8,312 bases of DNA, taken from the NCBI GenBank assembly GCA_027064845.1, contig JAMOPC010000426.1, positions 1 through 8,312 of the forward strand, given 5' to 3'. This stretch comes from Desulfurococcales archaeon (GTDB lineage Archaea; Thermoproteota; Thermoprotei_A; Sulfolobales; Desulfurococcaceae). This document shows, piece by piece, positions 1 through 6,391 of the stretch. Made by a program: the position numbers and the translations under genes. Each line of letters opens with the position of its first letter. The first letter of the stretch is position 1. The notes beneath the pieces were generated by a model, which was given only the letters and a program-made list of their open reading frames with translations, was not told the DNA's origin and did no database searches.

Positions 1-1
1 T

Positions 2-406
2 ATAGAGTGTTATAAAAGTAAATATCATGTCTTGAAACACATTGATATGGATGGTAAAATGCTTATCAAAGGATGCTTTATCATAGAAGGTAGCGATAAG
101 GCACTAATAGATCTTTACTGCGGAAAGGATTATTTTAAGATATGTATTATTAGGAGAGAACCTATTGTTAAGAGCAAGAAGATATCAAAGCCTTTCGATA
201 CGTTTATAAGTAGAATCGTTCTTGAAAGAAAAAAGTATCTTGAATGCAGGATTATAAAAATTAATCCCAAACATGTTTCTTTTAAAAGGAAGAAAAAGAT
301 AGATGACAAGATATACTACATTATTGAGATCAAAGATTATCCTGACTTACTTATATTCATACCTTACAACAAGATTGATTTTTTAAAGAAGTGTTTATCT
401 CAATAA
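2..406 (+). CDS. Unrecognised basic protein, possibly 5'-truncated
   Basis: I do not recognise this protein. It is lysine- and isoleucine-rich with no obvious membrane helix; the middle (around KSKKISKPFDTFISR and FKRKKKIDDK) is strongly basic and the C-terminal half alternates hydrophobic and charged residues as in beta strands. The frame is open to the left edge, so the gene may begin outside the window. If it begins inside, candidates are TTG at 32, ATG at 47 or ATG at 59; none has a clear Shine-Dalgarno site, but a TATA-like TTATAAAA at 10-17 would put a transcript start near 38-40, compatible with a nearly leaderless ATG at 47. It ends 27 bases from the end of the convergent uL2 gene, so it is not part of the ribosomal operon. 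Its long open frame and protein-like composition support a real gene; function unknown. Confidence 0.55.
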   Translation: MECYKSKYHVLKHIDMDGKMLIKGCFIIEGSDKALIDLYCGKDYFKICIIRREPIVKSKKISKPFDTFISRIVLERKKYLECRIIKINPKHVSFKRKKKIDDKIYYIIEIKDYPDLLIFIPYNKIDFLKKCLSQ

Positions 407-433
407 ATGAATGATTAAGAAATAATAATTCTA
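407..433 (-). terminator. Short convergent gap with T-rich end of the ribosomal operon
   Basis: Only 27 bases separate the stop of the plus-strand ORF from the stop of uL2. Read on the minus strand just after the uL2 stop, the gap is T-rich (ATTATTATTTC), the kind of tract at which archaeal RNA polymerase can terminate. There is no long uninterrupted T run and no hairpin, so this is a weak call based mainly on position. Confidence 0.25.
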
Positions 434-1153
434 TCAGCCTTTTCTTCTACCAGTTCTTCTAGCTGCTATGTGTCCTACTTTTCTACCTGGCGGAGTCTCT
501 CTAGCTACGGTCGAGGGCTTGCCGACGTGCTGGTGGCTACCACCACCATGTGGATGGCTTACAGCGTTCATTGCAACGCCTCTTACTTTCGGCCATTTCT
601 TTGCTTTAACTTTCCACTTATGATAAGCGTTTCCCGCTTTTAATAGTGGTTTCTCTGTTCTGCCCCCACCAGCGATCACGCCTATGGTTGCTCTAGCATC
701 ATTTGGTACCTCGATTATTTTACCACTGGGAAGCTGTACGTGCGTTCTCTTACCAGCTCTCCCGACAATAAGAGCGTACGTGCCTGAAGATCTGACAAAT
801 TTCCCACCATCTCCTGGTCTTTTCTCGATGTTTGATACCTGGGTGCCTTCTGGTATCTTACCTATAGGTAATATGTTACCGTTGCTTATCTTAGCATTAG
901 GACCTATTTCTATTATTTGTCCAACATACATGCCTTCTACAGCTGGGATTAAGAACTCGGTACCATCCTCTAGTATTATCTTAGCTAGTGGAACCCATCT
1001 ACCTGGGTCGTGTATTAAGTCTACAACTCTTCCCCTCAGCGTTTGGTCTAGTCTAAGAGGAGGATACCTAGCTGGACCTACTCTTCTATGACTAGGGCTG
1101 CGGAATGTTGGTGAGCCACGACCCATTCTTTGAGGCAGTATTCGTTTACCCAT
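434..1153 (-). CDS. rpl2: Large-subunit ribosomal protein uL2 (L2)
   Basis: uL2 binds 23S rRNA beside the peptidyl-transferase centre and is needed for subunit association. The 239-aa product has the archaeal N-terminus MGKRILPQRMGRG, a central OB/SH3-like beta region, and the highly conserved C-terminal block: SHPHGGG at about 199-205, then HQHVGKPSTVARETPPGRK and a basic ARRTGRRKG tail. Length is normal for archaeal uL2. I start at ATG 1153 rather than the in-frame GTG at 1162, because that GTG lies inside the Shine-Dalgarno site (GGGTG, about 6 bases before ATG 1153) and the family begins with MGKR. It follows uL23 after 17 bases. In most archaea S19 follows in the same operon; here the operon ends. 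Confidence 0.97.
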   Translation of the reverse strand: MGKRILPQRMGRGSPTFRSPSHRRVGPARYPPLRLDQTLRGRVVDLIHDPGRWVPLAKIILEDGTEFLIPAVEGMYVGQIIEIGPNAKISNGNILPIGKIPEGTQVSNIEKRPGDGGKFVRSSGTYALIVGRAGKRTHVQLPSGKIIEVPNDARATIGVIAGGGRTEKPLLKAGNAYHKWKVKAKKWPKVRGVAMNAVSHPHGGGSHQHVGKPSTVARETPPGRKVGHIAARRTGRRKG

Positions 1154-1170
1154 AATCCACACCCACTATA

Positions 1171-1446
1171 TTAGATTAATCCTAACTGGGAGGCTATCTC
1201 GCTTGCCCTGTATTCAGGAGCAAGCTTCACGTATGCTTTCTTCTCGCCTCTACTAGTTATCAGTGTTCTAACACTTAATACTTTAACTCCAAATAGTAGT
1301 TCGACTGCACGCTTAATATCGTGCTTAGTAGCTGTCCTTTTAACTATGAATGTTAACGTATTATACTTATCGATAAGGTTAAGTGCTTTCTCGGAGTGTA
1401 CGGGCCTTATTATTATCTCGTAATACCTTGTTTCTTCACTGCTCAT
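1171..1446 (-). CDS. rpl23: Large-subunit ribosomal protein uL23 (L23)
   Basis: uL23 binds 23S rRNA at the exit of the peptide tunnel and is the docking site for signal recognition particle and other nascent-chain factors. The 91-aa product shows the family pattern: an N-terminal IIRPVHSEKAL block (about 12-22), TFIVKRTATKHDIKRAVE (about 32-49) and LFGVKVLSVRTL (about 51-62). The ATG overlaps the uL4 stop codon (ATGA), so the two are probably translationally coupled. A near-perfect Shine-Dalgarno GAGGTGAT lies at 1453-1460, within the end of uL4 and 6 bases before the start. Confidence 0.97.
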   Translation of the reverse strand: MSSEETRYYEIIIRPVHSEKALNLIDKYNTLTFIVKRTATKHDIKRAVELLFGVKVLSVRTLITSRGEKKAYVKLAPEYRASEIASQLGLI

Positions 1447-2258
1447 ATCGTGATCACCTCGTACTTAGACCCGATTTTCTCTAGAGCAGATTTTGAGAAT
1501 ATAGTTAATCTACCTGGTACTCCACCTGGTGCTAGGTGAAGTATTCCAAGATTCGCTGGAGTAGCTATATCTACACCAGGGAAGTTCCGCACAGCTCTTG
1601 CTAATGGTTTATCATAACTTGATAACACAAATAACACACTTTTAGGCTCCACATATCTTCTTCCACGCATTTTTCCCTTGCCAGACCTTATTCGTATTCT
1701 TTCATAACTCCTAACAATATCTTTCCAAACACCTAGTTTGTCAAGTAATTCCTTAGCTTCTTTTGTCTTACTTATATTATCCTCAAGATCATCAACAATA
1801 ATTATGGGGAGCTTTTCGGCATCAAATATGTGTCCTCTTGCTTTAACGAATTCTACTTTAGAAGTAGCTGCTAAAGCAGATGCAATAGCGTAAGCTCTCT
1901 CTTTTTTATTGATTCGTTCATGAAGTTTCTCATAAGGTGTTGGCGGGAAAGCAGCATGACCCCCACGGGCAAATACTACAAATGCCGCCCTACCATTAGG
2001 TAATCTAGGAACTCTCGCCATGCCTCTACCGACGCCCCAGCTACGAGCAGTTGTTCTCTTCCCTGCTAAGGGATCTCTTCCTTTAGGCTGTAGCATTGCA
2101 GTGAATGCTGAGAGAAAGGCTCTTCTTATCAAATCCTTCCTCACGGGTAATCCAAATACAGGGGGTAGCTTTACTTCTTCAACAACACTACCATCAGCAT
2201 TATAAATATAAGTACTAGGTGTTTCAAGCTTATATGGAACTAGTATAGACCACACCAT
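1443..2258 (-). CDS. rpl4: Large-subunit ribosomal protein uL4 (L4)
   Basis: uL4 is an early-assembly protein whose long loop reaches into the peptide exit tunnel. The 271-aa product shows archaeal/eukaryotic-type L4 features: the tunnel loop around residues 58-95 (GRDPLAGKRTTARSWGVGRG), RGGHAAFPP at about 98-106, and the C-terminal half with SGKGKMRGRRY (about 192-202) and IATPANLGILHLAPGG (about 231-246). Start ATG 2258 has GGTGA about 7 bases upstream and lies 18 bases after the uL3 stop. The gene ends by overlapping the uL23 start by four bases, as expected in a single ribosomal protein transcript. Confidence 0.97.
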   Translation of the reverse strand: MVWSILVPYKLETPSTYIYNADGSVVEEVKLPPVFGLPVRKDLIRRAFLSAFTAMLQPKGRDPLAGKRTTARSWGVGRGMARVPRLPNGRAAFVVFARGGHAAFPPTPYEKLHERINKKERAYAIASALAATSKVEFVKARGHIFDAEKLPIIIVDDLEDNISKTKEAKELLDKLGVWKDIVRSYERIRIRSGKGKMRGRRYVEPKSVLFVLSSYDKPLARAVRNFPGVDIATPANLGILHLAPGGVPGRLTIFSKSALEKIGSKYEVITI

Positions 2259-2276
2259 TACTTCTCACCCAGCACC

Positions 2277-3464
2277 TCATGCTCCCTGCTTACTCTCATG
2301 ACTATAATAAACTATTTTCGGAGGCTCCATGGGGAGCCAATCAGGTGGCCTTATTGGATGTCTTAGAACAAGTAATCGTTTCCTAGGCCCTATCAAGCTT
2401 CCATGAACCATTATATAGGGTCCATAAACCATTCCGTAACCCACAAATCCTCCTTTTGGTGTTACTTCCCATCCATTTTGTCCTATTCTCAAGATTCTCT
2501 TATTATACTCTGTTCTACGGTGATAACCCATTTGTCCTGCCTGAGGAGTCTCGCTCATAGTGCCGAAACCAGGGCTTCTAGACCCTATTTTCCTACTTCC
2601 TTTTCTATGCTTGTGCCATCTTGGCAACTCCTTGACGCCGAATCTCTTTATCACGCCTTGAAAACCTTTTCCTTTTGTAACACCTATTACATCAATAAAC
2701 TGACCTTCTACAAAGACATCGTTCACGGTAATATATTTACCAACTATTTCCTCAGCGAACTTTACGCGTTCTTCTAAGCTTCCTCCACCAATCTTTATTT
2801 CTAGTATTTCAGGTTTCTTCTTCCCTATGCCTGAGAGCACTGGTATGGTTGATACTATGACCCTAATATCATCTAGTTCCAAAGACTTCAGCTTCTCTAG
2901 CTTCTCTTCCCAGTTGTTCTCAATGAACTTATACCCATATTCACCATTAGGATCAGGTTTCACTAAGCCGGGGTTGACCTTTCTCAAACCCTTAAGGTAT
3001 TTTCTAACAATATCCTTTGCTTCCAGTGTAATAAACGGATTATCTTTATAGTATTTCTCATATAGTTCGATAATTGATTCTGCTGGATTCTTCCATACTT
3101 CACCCACACTCAACAACCCGTGCATAGGGTGTCTCTTGTAACCTCTAACTCCTAGTATTAGTACAGGTGGTGCGTCGAGAATAGTTACTGGCACAGCTAT
3201 TTCTTTCCCCGAAGTAAACGTGTTTGGCCTATCATCGATTATGATTGCATGACTCATGCCTGCCTTATAAGCTAAGAAGCCTAAGAGAGTGGGTTTAGGC
3301 AGAATATTCTTATTAATAGCTTCCTCGCCATAATGTTGAGCCAATAGTTCAAACCATGTATACTGAGGCCAGCTCCTAACTCTTGGAACTATTCTAGCAG
3401 CTCTTTTTCTCGGCCGTAATCCTAGGCTTCCATGTCTTGGCGCACTATATTTTCGATGCCCCAT
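2277..3464 (-). CDS. rpl3: Large-subunit ribosomal protein uL3 (L3)
   Basis: uL3 is an assembly initiator of the large subunit that reaches toward the peptidyl-transferase centre. The 395-aa product begins MGHRKYSAPRHGSLGLRPRK as archaeal L3 does, and carries the conserved core GVTKGKGFQGVIKRFG (about 261-276), WHKHRKGSRKIGSRSPGFG (about 283-301), TPQAGQMGYHRR and a C-terminal GPRKRLLVLRHP block. Start ATG 3464 is preferred to the upstream in-frame GTG 3473, since GGTGA at 3470-3474 overlaps that GTG and sits 5 bases from the ATG. The protein is longer than most archaeal L3 proteins I know (about 330-365 aa); the excess appears to lie at about 125-197, a charged, probably helical stretch. It lies 34 bases downstream of the methyltransferase gene. 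Confidence 0.96.
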   Translation of the reverse strand: MGHRKYSAPRHGSLGLRPRKRAARIVPRVRSWPQYTWFELLAQHYGEEAINKNILPKPTLLGFLAYKAGMSHAIIIDDRPNTFTSGKEIAVPVTILDAPPVLILGVRGYKRHPMHGLLSVGEVWKNPAESIIELYEKYYKDNPFITLEAKDIVRKYLKGLRKVNPGLVKPDPNGEYGYKFIENNWEEKLEKLKSLELDDIRVIVSTIPVLSGIGKKKPEILEIKIGGGSLEERVKFAEEIVGKYITVNDVFVEGQFIDVIGVTKGKGFQGVIKRFGVKELPRWHKHRKGSRKIGSRSPGFGTMSETPQAGQMGYHRRTEYNKRILRIGQNGWEVTPKGGFVGYGMVYGPYIMVHGSLIGPRKRLLVLRHPIRPPDWLPMEPPKIVYYSHESKQGA

Positions 3465-3498
3465 TCTAGTCACCCGCTAATCTTTGCATACATACATG

Positions 3499-4395
3499 TC
3501 ATAGGGTATTATAAGTTCTACCGTGAATAAAAATATTAAATACTGCCAGTGTTGATATTAATGCTTCTTCCGTCCTTATAGTTTTAACTTTTTGTCCCGG
3601 AATAGTATTCCATACAAAATCAACCTCTTTCTCAAGATCTAACCCACTGTGCTTAAAAATATCATATAATCCAGTTCTAGGGCCCCCGAAGAGTATTAGT
3701 ATTCGTGAATACTTTTTAAGCGATAACAATTCTTCATGACTAGGGGTTTTCCCATACCTGCTGGTCGCAATAATTACATCTACTCTACTAAAGTAATCAT
3801 TGATTAACTCCATTAACCCGTCTTCTCTAGCAAGTACAGGACCCATATACGGCATGTAATCTAGGCATATAACTCTTTTAGAAACAATATCTACAACCTC
3901 TACATATGCAAATTCACCATCCTTACACGAGCCAGCTTCAACCTTAAATAACTTATCTAATCCAATATCTGCATATAGTTTTCCTTTATAATTCATAATA
4001 TACCCTATTCTTCTATCACCAACATCAATGGTTTTACCAACATCATATACTTCTAAGCGCAGTGGTGGAAGAGCTCCTACATACTTTAAATCTTTATCAA
4101 TTGGAATTAATTTTCTCCTCAAGTAAGGAGGCGTTAACAAGTATTTCCAAATTTTATATATTAGTTCAAAATACTCATTATGTTGTTTAGCAGTTACTTC
4201 ATGGTCTCTGTAGAATACTATTTCAGAAACTCCAAAAATAGATGAGAACCTTATAATTTTGTATATCTTGAGGGTTTTAAGTAGAAGCCCATGTTCTGTT
4301 TTTAAAACGCTTGTTGGAATACAAACTATTATATCGTTGTATTCATTATCATTTTCGCTTCTTGCCTTTGCCCTTACCCCTACTCTGTGCTTCAC
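3499..4395 (-). CDS. SPOUT-fold RNA methyltransferase (COG2106 / Methyltrn_RNA_3 family)
   Basis: Predicted S-adenosylmethionine-dependent RNA methyltransferase with the trefoil-knot (SPOUT) fold, related to archaeal MTH1-type proteins and eukaryotic SPOUT1/C9orf114. Databases often name the family putative RNA uridine N3-methyltransferase, probably acting on rRNA; the substrate here is inference. Visible: IIVCIPTSVL and KIIRFSSIFGVSEIVFYRD (about 22-64), a central beta-rich insert (about 95-185, with GYIMNYKGKLYADIGLDKL), and the C-terminal knot with LFGGPRTGL (about 235-243) and NTIPGQKVKTIRTEEAL (about 263-279) that should hold the cofactor. The start is GTG 4395, with GGAGAG 8 bases upstream; no other start lies before the conserved region. 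Its first bases overlap a 36-aa ORF in another frame. Linkage to rpl3 is known in other archaea and supports a ribosome-related role. Confidence 0.88.
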   Translation of the reverse strand: MKHRVGVRAKARSENDNEYNDIIVCIPTSVLKTEHGLLLKTLKIYKIIRFSSIFGVSEIVFYRDHEVTAKQHNEYFELIYKIWKYLLTPPYLRRKLIPIDKDLKYVGALPPLRLEVYDVGKTIDVGDRRIGYIMNYKGKLYADIGLDKLFKVEAGSCKDGEFAYVEVVDIVSKRVICLDYMPYMGPVLAREDGLMELINDYFSRVDVIIATSRYGKTPSHEELLSLKKYSRILILFGGPRTGLYDIFKHSGLDLEKEVDFVWNTIPGQKVKTIRTEEALISTLAVFNIFIHGRTYNTL

Positions 4396-4459
4396 GAGCC
4401 ATTCTCTCCGTAGTCTTTTCTTTTGTTAAGAACAAGCTTGTTCTCTGTCTTCCACCCAT
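4349..4459 (-). CDS. Small basic protein of 36 aa at the head of the ribosomal operon
   Basis: Not recognised. It begins MGGRQRTSLFLTKEKTTERM and ends in a glycine/lysine-rich tail GKGKGKKRK, so it is strongly basic and would suit RNA binding. Support: ATG 4459 is the first start codon after the TATA-type promoter, with AGGGTG about 7 bases before it. It overlaps the methyltransferase gene by 47 bases in a different frame, and that gene's own Shine-Dalgarno (GGAGAG, 4404-4409) lies inside this ORF. It may be a real small protein, a leader peptide coupling translation to the operon, or a displaced N-terminal extension of the methyltransferase. The short length means chance cannot be excluded. 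Confidence 0.45.
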   Translation of the reverse strand: MGGRQRTSLFLTKEKTTERMAREAQSRGKGKGKKRK

Positions 4460-4488
4460 AAGCCTACACCCTTTAACATTATGCCATA

Positions 4489-4510
4489 CTTTATACACAA
4501 TTTAAATACT
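4489..4510 (-). promoter_or_regulatory. TATA-box promoter of the methyltransferase/ribosomal protein operon
   Basis: On the minus strand TATTTAAA (4501-4508) is a good archaeal TATA element. Transcription would start about 25 bases further on, near 4478, leaving a leader of roughly 19 bases with a Shine-Dalgarno site before ATG 4459. A second candidate, TATAAA at 4489-4494, would start nearer 4465. It lies in the short gap between cedB with its overlapping sRNA and the first small ORF, where a promoter for the operon is required. Confidence 0.55.
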
Positions 4511-4538
4511 TAATAAAGTTAAAGTTTCAGTAACTGTA

Positions 4539-4600
4539 TTGCTCAGCTACGACCGCACTCCCCATATTCTTCGGTTAAGCCCACCTATCATCATCGCAAA
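4539..4600 (-). ncRNA. Candidate C/D-box guide sRNA overlapping the cedB 3' end
   Basis: On the minus strand the elements appear in archaeal C/D sRNA order: C box ATGATGA (4588-4594), a 13-base guide TAGGTGGGCTTAA (4575-4587), a D'-like CCGA (4571-4574), 5 bases, a degenerate C' ATGGGGA (4559-4565), a 12-base guide GTGCGGTCGTAG (4547-4558) and D box CTGA (4543-4546). Flanks TTGC (4597-4600) and GCAA (4539-4542) are complementary and could form the terminal stem, with one unpaired G beside the C box. The block is visibly richer in G and C than its surroundings. Such RNAs direct 2'-O-methylation of the target base paired five positions before D or D'. D' and C' are imperfect, and I could not assign targets. 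The C box overlaps the cedB stop codon. Confidence 0.55.
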
Positions 4601-6240
4601 ACATTTGTTTTCATTGAAACTGGACAACGAACCTTCAATATTATTGGATGTGGGTCTAAGGCATTAAACATTAATGCTTCTCCAATACCTAAATAGTACA
4701 ATTTATTCAAAACACTATTGGGTAAACCAAGGAATCTTTTTGCATCCCTGATATAATCTTCATTAGGAGAACCAAACATTATCAAAGTATGTGTATTTTC
4801 AATAACTTCTCTTGGAATATCACTAGGGTTCTGCGTAGCCATTATTAATCCTATCCTTCTACTTCTACCCTCCTTCGCCAATGCTTCTATGACTTTTAGC
4901 TTACTAATTCTCCAAGCCTCATCTATAACGAGTACTCTGAATTGATTATCTTTCTTCGTTGATACAAACTTATTGTAGAGGTAAATAATTATACCACCAT
5001 AAACGTTCTGAAAAGCCGTACCATATCCCCCAAGATTGAAAACAGTTGGTCCTTTTATGTATTTGTCAAACACTTCGTAACGAGGCTTCTCAGTCAAGAG
5101 CTCTACAAGAGGAGAAAGTATAGCTAAGTCCTTATCAAGTAATACGTTCTTTACTGAAACATATTTCTCCCTATTAATAACCGCCTTACTAATACTATTC
5201 ACGATGGTATCATAATCTATTCCAAGAACATGAGACAGAGCATCCGCTACAGCAATGCTCCACTCAACAGTATTAAAGATCGGAGGCACATATAATAAGT
5301 TTATAGGGAACTCAAAAGGCGTTACCTGATACTCTATTATATTGTTAATCAAGTTAGCTAGATCTCCTTTGAAATCTATGGAGAATACATGGATATTCGA
5401 AAGGGAAATCAGCCCTTCTATAATAGTTGCTAATAAAGTGGTTTTGCCACGCCCAGTTGGGCCGATAATTACAACATGCTTATTAAGAATATCTAAAGGA
5501 AGGATAACAGGCCATCCTGTTTCCAAATCTATACCGATAGGTATCCCCTCCCTGGTTTCGAATGAGGGTTTCTTATACTTTGGAATAGGAAGTAATGTTG
5601 AAGCACGCGAATTATCAATAATAATAGATTTCGCGTCAGGAATAGTTTTTAGTCCGAATTCATATCGAAGAATCTCAAGTACTTCTTTCTTCGAGGCTTT
5701 TTTCAAATTAATTCCTAGAGTACTCTTTAGAAAAACAACTAATCGCTCACTCATAGTGTTCACGTATGATATTGCAGACGATAAGTTTGTGTTCTCAGAA
5801 TAAATTTTAACAACAAATGTTAACCTGTAAACAGGTTTTCCCTTCACAATATTTTCGTAAAGAGATTCTAGTATCCTCAGTTTTATTTCAGCTTTTTTCT
5901 TTATGTGGGGTTCCTCAACTACATCAATTGATGCTCTTAAATTCATTAATTCATTACTGATCTTCGACAATAACCTATTGAGATCAAGCTCTTTCTTAAT
6001 GATCTTTATTTCTGAACGTGGAGGGAGAAGTTCAAGAAGTTCTGAAAATGAAGAGACTAAATCTTTTAGTTTAGATAAGTCGAGCTCTCGTAGACTATAA
6101 TCAACTTCTTCTCCAATCAAGTATCTTACAACTATGTATCTACTACCCTGTTTACATATAAGGTCTGGTGGTTTTACATCATAATATTCACAAATCTTCC
6201 CACTACCCATTAGTTTTTCAAATACTCTTTCTATAAACAT
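4591..6240 (-). CDS. cedB: CedB: HerA/VirB4-type ATPase of the Ced DNA import system
   Basis: Predicted ATPase motor of the crenarchaeal Ced apparatus, which imports chromosomal DNA from other cells; related to VirB4 and HerA. The 549-aa protein has an N-terminal domain (about 1-210, helical and charged, VirB4-like position) and a RecA-like domain: Walker A GPTGRGKT at 260-267 preceded by KHVVIIG, IDFKGD at 288-293, Walker B RVLVIDEAW at 435-443 (D440, E441), basic GRSRR at 458-462 as candidate arginine finger, and MATQNPSDIP at 467-476. No membrane helices, so it should act at the cytoplasmic face. ATG 6240 has a strong GGAGGATC site about 5 bases upstream. The start overlaps the preceding small gene by 23 bases. 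The family is confident; naming it CedB rests on the neighbouring cedA1 and cedA. A general HerA-like helicase is the alternative. Confidence 0.85.
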   Translation of the reverse strand: MFIERVFEKLMGSGKICEYYDVKPPDLICKQGSRYIVVRYLIGEEVDYSLRELDLSKLKDLVSSFSELLELLPPRSEIKIIKKELDLNRLLSKISNELMNLRASIDVVEEPHIKKKAEIKLRILESLYENIVKGKPVYRLTFVVKIYSENTNLSSAISYVNTMSERLVVFLKSTLGINLKKASKKEVLEILRYEFGLKTIPDAKSIIIDNSRASTLLPIPKYKKPSFETREGIPIGIDLETGWPVILPLDILNKHVVIIGPTGRGKTTLLATIIEGLISLSNIHVFSIDFKGDLANLINNIIEYQVTPFEFPINLLYVPPIFNTVEWSIAVADALSHVLGIDYDTIVNSISKAVINREKYVSVKNVLLDKDLAILSPLVELLTEKPRYEVFDKYIKGPTVFNLGGYGTAFQNVYGGIIIYLYNKFVSTKKDNQFRVLVIDEAWRISKLKVIEALAKEGRSRRIGLIMATQNPSDIPREVIENTHTLIMFGSPNEDYIRDAKRFLGLPNSVLNKLYYLGIGEALMFNALDPHPIILKVRCPVSMKTNVLR

Positions 6241-6391
6241 AGCCGATCCTCCCTATTAATGCCCTCAACAAGACCAATAATACAGCAATAACTACAATTA
6301 CAATAACATTGATTAAATCATTTGAATGTATGATCAGCATTATAGTATAAACCAAGACCATAAACAATAACATTTTATCAATAATATTCAA
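6218..6391 (-). CDS. cedA2: Candidate CedA2: 57-aa two-helix membrane protein
   Basis: A very short gene in the apparent gap between cedA and cedB. From TTG 6391 it encodes 57 residues: a short NIIDK start, hydrophobic helix 1 (about 7-21, LLFMVLVYTIMLII), a polar turn HSNDLIN (about 22-28), hydrophobic helix 2 (about 29-46, VIVIVVIAVLLVLL) and a basic tail RIGYVYRKS. The TTG overlaps the cedA stop by four bases (TTGA), with GGTGA 7 bases upstream; ATG 6373 is an alternative start giving 51 aa. It overlaps the cedB start by 23 bases. Sulfolobus Ced systems contain a second small two-helix protein, CedA2, beside CedA; position, size and topology match. Homology cannot be proven by eye in so short a hydrophobic sequence, hence moderate confidence in the name but better in the gene. 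Confidence 0.62.
   Translation of the reverse strand: MNIIDKMLLFMVLVYTIMLIIHSNDLINVIVIVVIAVLLVLLRALIGRIGYVYRKSI

Noticed and set aside
684..1091. Long plus-strand open frame opposite uL2
   Set aside because: It is antisense to a highly conserved ribosomal protein gene and its translation resembles no protein; a shadow frame.
5342..5803. 153-codon plus-strand open frame opposite cedB
   Set aside because: It is a shadow of the ATPase coding strand, with no plausible promoter or Shine-Dalgarno site.
4591..6240. ATPase read as the HerA DNA-repair helicase
   Set aside because: HerA is normally linked to nurA, mre11 and rad50, none of which is present; the neighbours are small membrane proteins of the Ced type.
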